Part shown: positions 26,560 to 34,725 of the stretch, one piece after another
Layout: every line of letters starts with the position of its first letter
Numbering within the stretch: the stretch's first letter is position 1
Assembly (NCBI GenBank): GCA_049890215.1
Contig: JBMHBX010000038.1
Coordinates: forward strand, 72,498 to 136,497
Source: UBA685 sp049890215
Lineage (GTDB): Bacteria > Pseudomonadota > Alphaproteobacteria > Puniceispirillales > Puniceispirillaceae
Length of the DNA stretch: 64,000 nucleotides
Reading direction: 5' to 3'
The notes under the pieces: generated by a model
What the model saw: only the letters and a program-made list of their open reading frames with translations
The model's database searches: none
Told to the model about the DNA's origin: nothing
Made by a program: the position numbers and the translations under genes

Positions 26560-27290
26560 CGCGGTTTGAGGGCAAAATTTGCCTTGTCACAGGCGCCAGC
26601 AGAGGCATTGGTTATGCCACCGCACAGCGTCTTGCCAAAGAAGGTGCCACCATCATCACAGCGCACAGGCAAAAATCAGACCACCATCATAGCTATCCAT
26701 GTGACCTCAGCCAACCAGAGGTATGCGCTGATCTGATTGACCATATTATCCGCGACCATGGCAGGCTTGATGTGCTTGTGAACAATGCAGGCCTGATGTC
26801 AGAAGCGCCACTTGATAAGATGAGTCTTGAACTCTGGGATAAGACCATTGCGCTTAATTTGACCACGCCTTTTTGGCTGATGGCCAAAGCACTTCCCTAT
26901 TTGGCAGAGCATAAAGGCGCCATTGTGAATATTGGCTCTATCGAAGGTCTTGGTGCCAATCCGGGCCATAGCGCTTATTGCGCCTCCAAAGGGGGGCTTC
27001 ATGCGCTTACAAAGGCGGCGGCGGTAGATGCAGGCCCGATGGGCGTGCGCGTTAATGCGATCGCTCCTGGATGGGTTGATACTGAGCTGAATAATGACTT
27101 TATCGAACAAATGCCTGATCCGGCCTCTTTTCGCAAACAGATTGCCAAAATTCACCCGCTCGGCAAGACTGGTGCCCCTGATGAAATCGCCTCTCTTGCG
27201 GCCTTTCTGGCAAGTGATGATGCGTCTTTTATCACAGGCCAGATAATCACCATTGATGGCGGGCGGCTTGCACAATTGCCATTGCCATAA
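26556..27290 (+). CDS. Short-chain dehydrogenase/reductase (second of a coupled pair)
   Basis: A classical SDR of 244 residues beginning MTRFEGKICLVTGASRGIGY. It has NNAGL, the catalytic SAYCASKGGLHALTKAAAVD, PGWVDTEL and the C-terminal FITGQIITIDGG. The ATG overlaps the stop of the preceding SDR by four bases. It converges on the DUF1761 gene with only seven bases between the stops. Substrate unknown. Confidence 0.86.
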   Translation: MTRFEGKICLVTGASRGIGYATAQRLAKEGATIITAHRQKSDHHHSYPCDLSQPEVCADLIDHIIRDHGRLDVLVNNAGLMSEAPLDKMSLELWDKTIALNLTTPFWLMAKALPYLAEHKGAIVNIGSIEGLGANPGHSAYCASKGGLHALTKAAAVDAGPMGVRVNAIAPGWVDTELNNDFIEQMPDPASFRKQIAKIHPLGKTGAPDEIASLAAFLASDDASFITGQIITIDGGRLAQLPLP

Positions 27291-27297
27291 GGGCGCC

Positions 27298-27693
27298 TTA
27301 GCCTGTCATCACCATCATCACAATTGTGATGATCGCAAGCTGGCATAATAAAAAGCCGCCATCTATGAAGAACAGCTTGTTTGTGCCACCTTTGAAGACG
27401 GTATTTGTATAAATGCCAATCACCACGGAAATCGCCAGAATGATGATGCCCGAAAGCTGATAGGCAGCAAGTAAAAGCAACGCCATGATCGAAAAAAAGA
27501 CGGCGTCTAATAAAGAGGCGACCATGCCTTTTTTCATGTCTTTTTGAAAATCATCCGGCATAGTGCGATGAGGTTGCTCTGCTGCCCACAGGCTACCAAA
27601 TATGTGTGGGTGATACCAAATCATGCCAGACAGGAATGCTAAAACCGCGCTAACAAGAATGGCGGGATAATGAAATAAAATAAGTGCAATCAT
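27298..27693 (-). CDS. DUF1761-like small integral membrane protein
   Basis: About 131 residues from ATG 27693, which has GGAAGGAG six bases upstream. Four hydrophobic segments are visible (about residues 2-20, 58-78, 80-97 and 113-130). The N-terminal LVSAVLAFLSGMIWYHPHIFG, with its W-Y-x-P-x-x-F-G pattern, matches the DUF1761 family of uncharacterised membrane proteins. Function unknown. It is transcribed away from the PhyH gene and ends close to the convergent SDR gene. Confidence 0.72.
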   Translation of the reverse strand: MIALILFHYPAILVSAVLAFLSGMIWYHPHIFGSLWAAEQPHRTMPDDFQKDMKKGMVASLLDAVFFSIMALLLLAAYQLSGIIILAISVVIGIYTNTVFKGGTNKLFFIDGGFLLCQLAIITIVMMVMTG

Positions 27694-27832
27694 TAAATGC
27701 TCCTTCCTCATAAAGATATAGGATAAGGACGATAATGTGCCGCCAGTTAAGATTTTGAGGCAATCCCTTGCGTTCTTTTTGTTTCATTTTTATGCTGACA
27801 AGTGATCAGTAAAACAAAAGGGTGATTTCCTG

Positions 27833-28705
27833 ATGGCGCAACAAGCAACAAGATTTGACTGGCAGGGCACAGCAACGGCACAGATGGTGCGCTCTTATGA
27901 GCAGCAAGGCTATTTGGTGCTTGATGGATTTGCAACGATAAGTGAATGTGACCAATTACTGCAACAGACCAAGGCACTTGTCTCAGATTTTGATGCAGAT
28001 GCTCATAAGGTTGTGTTTTCAGCCGATGGTCAAAGCCACGCTGCCACAGATTATTTTATGAATTCAGCAAGTAACATATCCTTTTTTCTTGAAAAAGGCG
28101 CGGTGGATGACACTGGCATGCTTATCAAAGATAAAATGGTAGCGGTGAATAAAATTGGTCATGCCCTTCATGATCTGGATCCTGTTTTTGAGTCTTTTTC
28201 GCATCAACAAAAATTCGCTGATCTTGCTTATGCAATCGGCTTTCAAAAGCCACAATTGCTGCAATCAATGGTGATTTGTAAACAGCCTCATATTGGCGGC
28301 GAGGTAAGCGCCCATCAGGATTCCACTTTTTTATTCACAGAGCCGCAATCATGTGTTGGCTTCTGGCTTGCGCTTGAAGATGCCACGATTGAAAATGGGT
28401 GTATGTGGGGTGCGCCGGCAGGGCATTTATCTGGTTTGAAATCTCGTTTTGTGCGCCGTGATGGCGCAATGGTGATGGAGCCTTATGAAGAAGGCGATAT
28501 GCCGGATTGCGAAGTGGCACTGACTGCACCCAAAGGCACATTGATTTTGCTTCATGGACGTTTTCCGCATTTATCACCTGCTAATCTGTCAGGCGCGTCA
28601 CGCTATGCTTATGCCCTTCATATGATTGACGGCACAGCAGATTATGCGGCCGAAAACTGGCTTCAAAGAAAGGCAGATATGCCACTGCGCGGCTTTGAGA
28701 GTTAA
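27833..28705 (+). CDS. Phytanoyl-CoA dioxygenase (PhyH) family protein
   Basis: A 290-residue Fe(II)/2-oxoglutarate-dependent oxygenase. The metal ligands appear as His and Asp in EVSAHQDSTFLFTEP (about residues 157-171) and the distal His in LLHGRFPHLSPANLSG (about 240); the 2-oxoglutarate-binding Arg would be in GASRYAYALHM. Bacterial members hydroxylate diverse substrates including ectoine and phosphonates, so the substrate cannot be assigned. Neither ectoine nor phosphonate genes are nearby. Its last four bases overlap the convergent psuG gene. Confidence 0.83.
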   Translation: MAQQATRFDWQGTATAQMVRSYEQQGYLVLDGFATISECDQLLQQTKALVSDFDADAHKVVFSADGQSHAATDYFMNSASNISFFLEKGAVDDTGMLIKDKMVAVNKIGHALHDLDPVFESFSHQQKFADLAYAIGFQKPQLLQSMVICKQPHIGGEVSAHQDSTFLFTEPQSCVGFWLALEDATIENGCMWGAPAGHLSGLKSRFVRRDGAMVMEPYEEGDMPDCEVALTAPKGTLILLHGRFPHLSPANLSGASRYAYALHMIDGTADYAAENWLQRKADMPLRGFES

Positions 28706-29658
28706 GCTTTTTTCAATTCACAATAAGCGATAGCGATTTTGGCAGCGATTGCTGCATTATGCAAAATAAGCGCCTGATTGGTAATAAGGCTGTCTCCGTT
28801 GGTTTTCTGGCGGATAAGATCAAGCAAAAAGGGCGTTGTTTGTTTGCCGGTAATATTTTGCGCACGCGCCATGTCAAGCGCATCATCTATCACCTTTTGC
28901 AGATCTTCTGCGGGTATCTCTTTATCCTCTGGCACGGGGTTGGCAATTAACATGCCTCCTTTCAGGCCTAAATCCCATTTTGTTTTCATAATGCTTGCTA
29001 TGTCTGTCGCCGTATCTGCGCGCATGCCAAGCTTTATGCCAGATCGCCGCGACCAAAAAGCAGGCAATTCATCTGTGCCATATCCAATGACAGGCACGCC
29101 ATGAGTCTCAAGATATTCCATGGTCAAAGGCAAGTCCAAAATTGCTTTTGGTCCGGCGCTGACGACCGCAACATTACTATTGGCCAATTCAGGCAAATCG
29201 GCTGAGATATCAAAGGTTTGATCTGCCCCTTTATGCACACCGCCAATGCCGCCAGTTGCAAAAATGGGTATCCCTGCCATAGCAGCCAATATCATTGTGC
29301 CTGCGACTGTTGTTGCGCCATTTTTTTTGCCCGCAATAATGTGTGCGATATCGCGCCTGCTTACCTTTGTGACATCGGTGTTCGGGTCAGCCAAATAGCA
29401 AAGCTCTTCATCTGACAGACCAATTTTCATTTGCCCGTTGATAATCGCAATGCTCGCAGGAACAGCGCCATTGTCTTTTACCATTGCCTCAATCATACGC
29501 GCCGTTTGCAGATTTTCCGGATAAGGCAGACCATGGGTGATGATGGTTGATTCAAGCGCAACGACAGGCTGATGATTGACAAGCGCTGTTTTGACATCTG
29601 GATGAAAATGAAGCTGTGGGGTCATGAATGTGATAACCTTGTTATTTATCTTGGTCAT
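28702..29658 (-). CDS. psuG: Pseudouridine-5'-phosphate glycosidase
   Basis: A 318-residue PsuG-family enzyme that splits pseudouridine 5'-phosphate into uracil and ribose 5-phosphate. The family signatures VVALESTIITHGLPYPENL, the manganese/catalytic region with the Lys in TKVSRRDIAHI, and FATGGIGGVHKGADQTFDIS are intact. It overlaps the end of the kinase gene psuK by 17 bases, so the two form one unit. An ATG 11 codons further in is possible. Salvage of pseudouridine from RNA turnover is the expected role. Confidence 0.93.
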   Translation of the reverse strand: MTKINNKVITFMTPQLHFHPDVKTALVNHQPVVALESTIITHGLPYPENLQTARMIEAMVKDNGAVPASIAIINGQMKIGLSDEELCYLADPNTDVTKVSRRDIAHIIAGKKNGATTVAGTMILAAMAGIPIFATGGIGGVHKGADQTFDISADLPELANSNVAVVSAGPKAILDLPLTMEYLETHGVPVIGYGTDELPAFWSRRSGIKLGMRADTATDIASIMKTKWDLGLKGGMLIANPVPEDKEIPAEDLQKVIDDALDMARAQNITGKQTTPFLLDLIRQKTNGDSLITNQALILHNAAIAAKIAIAYCELKKA

Positions 29659-30574
29659 AAGGCTGCGTTGCCAGAGCCTGAACGGTCATAAACGCATTGG
29701 TAGCAGAGATGGTTTTCATAGACAATTCAGCAAGCCTGCGCCCGTAAGAGGCTGATAAAGCGATATCGCAACCTGTATAAAGCCCGTAAACAAACCCTGC
29801 CATAAGACAATCTCCTGCACCAGAGACTGCCTCAGCTTTTATATTTGCCGCTTTAATATGATGGATATGATCACCTTCATTGATATAAAACCCATTTGGC
29901 CCGTCACTTAATAAAATCTGTCCTGCGCCTCTATTGCATAAAGTTTGTATCAGCATTGTTGGCGTTGTCTCTTTTGGACAGCCTGTCAGAATACAAGCCT
30001 CATAATGTGAGAGTTTCAGCAAATCAATCTTATCAAGCAAAGAGATGATCCGTGTGACTTTTGCCCCTGAGACACCATCTATGGCAAGATACGCATTTTT
30101 TGTCACTTGCGCGATTTTGGCCAATGTCTCTTCTGACAGGTTGCAGTCACAAATCACATAGTCATGATCACCTATCATGCTCTCATGCGCTGTTACATAA
30201 TCTGCAGTGATCGCCTCAATGGCAGACATCTGATTAATCGCGATGATAAGCTCACCATCTTTGTCATGAACGGTCAAAAACTGGTCTGTTTGCCTGTCAT
30301 CACAAATCAGGCTGGCGCTAATATCAACATCATGACCTATCAGATTATCAGCGATTTTTTGTCCTGCCTCATCTGTCCCAAGCGCTGTGATGAAAGATAC
30401 AGGCAGCTTTAATCTGGCTAATGCCTCAGCGATATTGCGCGCAACCCCGCCATCTGCTTCACAAATCTGTCCGGGATGAGAATCGCTTAAATGATGAAGG
30501 GTGCCATATGTGCGCGAATGGATATCTTTGTTGCTTCCCCCTATGACAAGGATAGGTTTTGCGGCGAATGTCAT
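29642..30574 (-). CDS. psuK: Pseudouridine kinase (PfkB family)
   Basis: A 310-residue ribokinase-family protein. The N-terminal ILVIGGSNKDIHSRTYGTLH, the ADGGVARNIAEALARL sugar-binding motif and the ATP/anion-hole motif AVSGAGDCLMAGFVYGL (about residues 245-261, catalytic Asp in GAGD) are typical of PsuK. It phosphorylates pseudouridine at the 5' position ahead of PsuG. The start ATG overlaps the stop of the upstream mttB homologue (ATGA), so all three genes are translationally linked. No dedicated nucleoside transporter is in the operon. Confidence 0.9.
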   Translation of the reverse strand: MTFAAKPILVIGGSNKDIHSRTYGTLHHLSDSHPGQICEADGGVARNIAEALARLKLPVSFITALGTDEAGQKIADNLIGHDVDISASLICDDRQTDQFLTVHDKDGELIIAINQMSAIEAITADYVTAHESMIGDHDYVICDCNLSEETLAKIAQVTKNAYLAIDGVSGAKVTRIISLLDKIDLLKLSHYEACILTGCPKETTPTMLIQTLCNRGAGQILLSDGPNGFYINEGDHIHHIKAANIKAEAVSGAGDCLMAGFVYGLYTGCDIALSASYGRRLAELSMKTISATNAFMTVQALATQPYDQDK

Positions 30575-32127
30575 GATCGATACACAATATCAGCCGCCAG
30601 ATGAATGGGATAAGAGTCCCTTATCATGGCATCTGCCTTTTTTGACAGATATATCTCACGCGGTTGGGCCTGTAATTGAGCCAATTGTGCTTGTGCTGCC
30701 TGCCAGGCATTTGGGGCACCTGTTTCTGCCCAGACAGTCGGGCTGTCCCGGTTGGCAAGGCTTGGGTAAAAATAATCGCGCAACATGGCATTCATCGTAT
30801 GATCGCCGCCCAGAAAATGACCATCTCCATAGACGGCCGCCTTAATCGCCTCAAATCCAAGTGTCTCTTCTGTGACTTCAATGCCTCTGATAGCGCGCTG
30901 ATTAAGCGCAAGCATCTCATTATCAAGAATCATCGCCTCAAAAGACGCGCCAAGCAGGCTTGCCATCATGCCGGCTGACTCATAAACCATATTCGCACCT
31001 GCCAGACCGGCCGCCAGTGATGATAATCCTTTTTCAACACCCATTTGTGCATCCACCGCTTTGGCATCTGCCATAGAGCTTGCGACACCGCTTACCAGCC
31101 CCAAGGCATTTGAGATTTGCGCTGCACCGGCATTGAGAACAGATATCTCACCGCCTGAGCCCGAAAATGATCCTGTGCGCAGATCAACCACAAAAGGCCA
31201 GTTAGAAAAAATCATCGGATGGCCTGGCTTTATGATATTGACCATCATCAAAGCGGCAATCGTCTCAGCCGTTGTTTGGGCAAGCATGCCTGCCAGAGGG
31301 GCAGGGGCTGTCGCACCTGACTGTGCCGCGATGATCGCATTGATCACCATATGATTATCAATTGCCGCTTTGGCAACATCATAAGCATCTTCGCCATATT
31401 TTAACGGCGAGATAATCGGGCTGATATGGACCTTGCAACAAGGGCGCTTATGAAAGGCGCCTGCCCCTCCCATAGCTGCATCAAACATCTCAATCGCAGG
31501 ACCAACTGCCTCACCATTGGTAAAGCTTGTGCCGACATGTTTTTGTGTGCCGGCAATCAGCGCATAGACTGTGTTGATATCAAGCTCAAAAATATCAGCC
31601 ACATCTGTGGCAACACAAATACGTGTAAACCAGCTAAGATTATCCATCTGATCAGCTAGTCTGGCAAATTCATAAAGATCGACCAGGGTAGAGGCACGAT
31701 AAAGGCCTGTTTCAGAATCCAATGTCTGAACCGCAGCGCCACCTGTACCAAAATAGACTTTATCACCGCCAATTTCGATGTCATGTTTTGAATCGCGCCC
31801 ATAAAGCACAAATGATTTCGGCGCCTTGTCTATCACCTCTTCGCATAAGGAGCGGCTATAGCATAATCTGCCCTGCTCATTAAGATAGGCACCTCTGGCA
31901 AGCGCCTTTTCCTGTAATTCTGCCGGCACCTCTGCCATGCCTATCTCAGATAAAAGCCGGTAGGCAGTATCAATGATAGCGCTGACGTCCTTATCACTTA
32001 AAGGCTTATACATGCCGCCAAGTTGGCCTGGTGGGCAGGGGTGAGCAATAGCGCCTTTCGTCTGGCGTTGTTTATGGCGTGCAGCACGTCCGGCACCGCG
32101 GCGATTTCCCATCATTCCATCATCCAT
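30571..32127 (-). CDS. Trimethylamine methyltransferase (MttB) family protein, non-pyrrolysine
   Basis: A 518-residue member of the MttB family, whose archetype moves a methyl group from trimethylamine to a corrinoid protein. Conserved MttB segments seen are VYFGTGGAAVQTLDSETG, HKRPCCKVHISPIISPLKYG, and near the C terminus GDGHFLGGDHTMNAM then DYFYPSLANRDSP. The reading frame has no internal TAG, so it is a non-pyrrolysine homologue like those that demethylate glycine betaine or proline betaine in other bacteria. No corrinoid-protein gene is near. It heads the operon with psuK and psuG, has AGGGAGC before its ATG, and is divergent from the DMGDH-like gene. Substrate unknown; a quaternary amine is likely. 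Confidence 0.85.
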   Translation of the reverse strand: MDDGMMGNRRGAGRAARHKQRQTKGAIAHPCPPGQLGGMYKPLSDKDVSAIIDTAYRLLSEIGMAEVPAELQEKALARGAYLNEQGRLCYSRSLCEEVIDKAPKSFVLYGRDSKHDIEIGGDKVYFGTGGAAVQTLDSETGLYRASTLVDLYEFARLADQMDNLSWFTRICVATDVADIFELDINTVYALIAGTQKHVGTSFTNGEAVGPAIEMFDAAMGGAGAFHKRPCCKVHISPIISPLKYGEDAYDVAKAAIDNHMVINAIIAAQSGATAPAPLAGMLAQTTAETIAALMMVNIIKPGHPMIFSNWPFVVDLRTGSFSGSGGEISVLNAGAAQISNALGLVSGVASSMADAKAVDAQMGVEKGLSSLAAGLAGANMVYESAGMMASLLGASFEAMILDNEMLALNQRAIRGIEVTEETLGFEAIKAAVYGDGHFLGGDHTMNAMLRDYFYPSLANRDSPTVWAETGAPNAWQAAQAQLAQLQAQPREIYLSKKADAMIRDSYPIHLAADIVYRS

Positions 32128-32293
32128 ACTCAGCTCCCTTTGAACCTTATTCTCTTGCAGATTTAGCCTGATTTTTCACCCAGAGGCAAATCCTGATTTA
32201 CGTGTGATTTTATCATTGCGTTTGACTTGTTTTGCATGGTTATCTGTAGGCCTGAACATAGCAATAATGACGTTGATATCGGGGGAATTGGTG

Positions 32294-34702
32294 ATGCGTG
32301 ATCAAGCACGTGTTGTAATTATAGGTGGCGGCATTGCAGGCTGCTCTGCGCTTTATCATCTCACGCAGATGGGGTGGACAGATGTGATGCTGATAGAGCG
32401 TGATGAGTTAACCTCAGGCTCGACATGGCACGCCGCAGCACAAGTAACGCAATTTGGCGGCAATCAGACATTTGTTCTGCTAAAGCGTCATTCAATTAAT
32501 CTGTATCGTGAGCTGGCAAAAGACCCTGACTTCCCCATTAATTATCACATCACAGGCGGTATGCGTCTTGCGCATACACAAGATCAGATGGATATTTATC
32601 GTCACCATATCCAAATGGTCAAAGGTGTGGGGATTGATTTTGAATTAATTGATGGCGAAGAGGCCGCACGCCGTCATGCTTTGATGACATCAGACGGATT
32701 GCTAGGGGCATGGTGGGATCCCCTGGATGGGGATATAGACCCCTCACAACTCACACAAGCTCTGGCAAGACGAAGCCGCGCTGCCGGCGCAGAAGTTGTG
32801 CGCTTTAATCCGGTAACCGGTCTGACACAGCTTGCAAATGATGAATGGATTGTTCACACCCAAAAAGGTGATATCCGCGCAGAAATTGTGGTGAATGCCG
32901 GCGGTTATCGCGCGAATGAAATTGGCAAAATGATGGGTGTTGAACATCCGGTGGTATCGATGGAACATATGTATTTCCTGACAGATCCCATCAAAGAGCT
33001 GGAGGAGATGGATCAAAGAGTGCCAATCATCCGTGACCCTGGTGATGATTTTTATTCGCGTCAGGAAAAAAAGGGCCTGCTTGTTGGTGTTTACGAACAA
33101 GCCTGTAAATCCTTTGGCATGGATGGCATTGATCCTGATTTCACCATGGCATTATGCCCAAATGATCTCGATAGATGCCTTGATAATATGGAAGGGATTT
33201 TCGAACGTCTGCCTGTTTTGACGACAACTGGAATCCACACGATTGTGAACGGCCCGATTACCTACACGCCAGATGGCATGCCCCTGGTTGGGCCTATTCC
33301 TGGCAAGCGTAATGCCTTTTGTATCACAGGTCTTCGTGCCGGGATTGGCGAAGGGGGCGGGCATGGTAAATTGCTTGCTGAATGGATCACACAAGGCCAG
33401 ACAGAATGGGAAAGCTGGTTTCTTGACCCTCGGCGCTTTACCTCTCATGCCAATACAGAATTTTCATTGCTGAAAGCGGTTGAAGATTATCAAAATGAAT
33501 TTCATTATCATATGCCGCATGAAGAACGTCCGGCAGGCCGTCTGGCGAAAACCACAAGCCTTTATCCTGTGCTAGAGCAAGCAGGTGCCGAATTTGGTGT
33601 TGTCAATGGATGGGAGCGTGCGACTTTTTTCAAACCCTCTCCTGATTTTGAGCATGTGCCCTCTTATCGGTATCAGGCGACAAAAGATGTGGTGGCTGAC
33701 GAAGTGCGTCATTTGGCAGAGCATGCCGGCATTATGGAGGTCAATGGCTTTGGCCGTATTGCCGTCAAAGGCGATGGCGCAGAGGCCTTTTTGCAAAAGA
33801 TGACTTGTTCAACCTTGCCAAAATCCATTGGCAAGGTCTCTTTATGTTATTTGTTAAATGATAAAGGCTCTGTCCTCAGCGAGGCGACAATCGCCAAATT
33901 AGATGACGGTCATTACTGGTATGGGTGCGCCGCCGCCGCAGAGCGCCATGACTGGGATTGGTTATCTTATCACTTGCCGCAAGACGGCTCTGTGACATTG
34001 GAAAACCTGACGGCAAGTCATGTCATATTGGTACTGGCAGGGCCAAAATCGCGTGATATCCTCACCTCATGTTGCCCAAGAGATGATCTCAGCCCCCAAG
34101 GCTTGCCATGGATGCGCGGCAAAGAGGTCACAATTGGCCATGCACGCGCTTATGCTATGGCGGTTAGTTTTTCAGGTGAGCTTGCTTTTGAGCTTCATAT
34201 GCCACATGAAAGCCTCTATTTGGTCTGGCAGACATTATTATCTGCCGGTGCAGATCATCATCTAAAGCCTTTTGGCCTTTATGCTGCAGAATCTATGCGC
34301 CTTGAAAAAGGATATCGTCATTGGAAGTCAGATTTGCTTGTTGAATTCACACCTTATGAATCTGGCCTTGATATGTTTGTAAAGGCCGATAAGGGTGATT
34401 TTATCGGCAAACAGGCTCTGGCAGACAGGGCGTCTTTGTGGCGGTTTATCACCATGCGTGTTGATGCCACTCATGCAGCGCCGCATGGCGGTGATCCCAT
34501 TTTTGCAGGTGATGTTCAAATTGGCTCTGTGACCTCAGCCGGTTTTGGCGCGCGCACAAATACCACAATCGCTTATGGGTTTGTCAAAGCAGATGCCCCT
34601 TTAGAGGCACTGCAGGTCGGTATATTGCAGGAACGCTTTGATGCCACAAAGCTTGAAGAAGCGCTCTATGATCCTGAAAATCTGCGTGTGAAGACGATGT
34701 AA
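32294..34702 (+). CDS. Dimethylglycine/sarcosine dehydrogenase-like flavoprotein (DAO-GcvT fusion)
   Basis: About 802 residues from ATG 32294, which has GGGGGA eight bases upstream. The N-terminal FAD domain starts VVIIGGGIAGCSALYHL. The His in SGSTWHAAAQVTQFGG matches the residue that carries covalent FAD in dimethylglycine and sarcosine dehydrogenases. A middle FAO_M region (about 375-430) leads to a GcvT-like folate domain in the C-terminal half (FGRIAVKGDGAEAFLQKMTC; ESMRLEKGYRHWKSDL). These enzymes oxidise an N-methyl group and pass formaldehyde to tetrahydrofolate. Divergence from mttB suggests a shared promoter region of about 166 bases and a joint methylamine role. The exact substrate is inferred. 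Confidence 0.85.
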   Translation: MRDQARVVIIGGGIAGCSALYHLTQMGWTDVMLIERDELTSGSTWHAAAQVTQFGGNQTFVLLKRHSINLYRELAKDPDFPINYHITGGMRLAHTQDQMDIYRHHIQMVKGVGIDFELIDGEEAARRHALMTSDGLLGAWWDPLDGDIDPSQLTQALARRSRAAGAEVVRFNPVTGLTQLANDEWIVHTQKGDIRAEIVVNAGGYRANEIGKMMGVEHPVVSMEHMYFLTDPIKELEEMDQRVPIIRDPGDDFYSRQEKKGLLVGVYEQACKSFGMDGIDPDFTMALCPNDLDRCLDNMEGIFERLPVLTTTGIHTIVNGPITYTPDGMPLVGPIPGKRNAFCITGLRAGIGEGGGHGKLLAEWITQGQTEWESWFLDPRRFTSHANTEFSLLKAVEDYQNEFHYHMPHEERPAGRLAKTTSLYPVLEQAGAEFGVVNGWERATFFKPSPDFEHVPSYRYQATKDVVADEVRHLAEHAGIMEVNGFGRIAVKGDGAEAFLQKMTCSTLPKSIGKVSLCYLLNDKGSVLSEATIAKLDDGHYWYGCAAAAERHDWDWLSYHLPQDGSVTLENLTASHVILVLAGPKSRDILTSCCPRDDLSPQGLPWMRGKEVTIGHARAYAMAVSFSGELAFELHMPHESLYLVWQTLLSAGADHHLKPFGLYAAESMRLEKGYRHWKSDLLVEFTPYESGLDMFVKADKGDFIGKQALADRASLWRFITMRVDATHAAPHGGDPIFAGDVQIGSVTSAGFGARTNTTIAYGFVKADAPLEALQVGILQERFDATKLEEALYDPENLRVKTM

Positions 34703-34725
34703 GGTGCCTTTTTGAATATCAGGCG

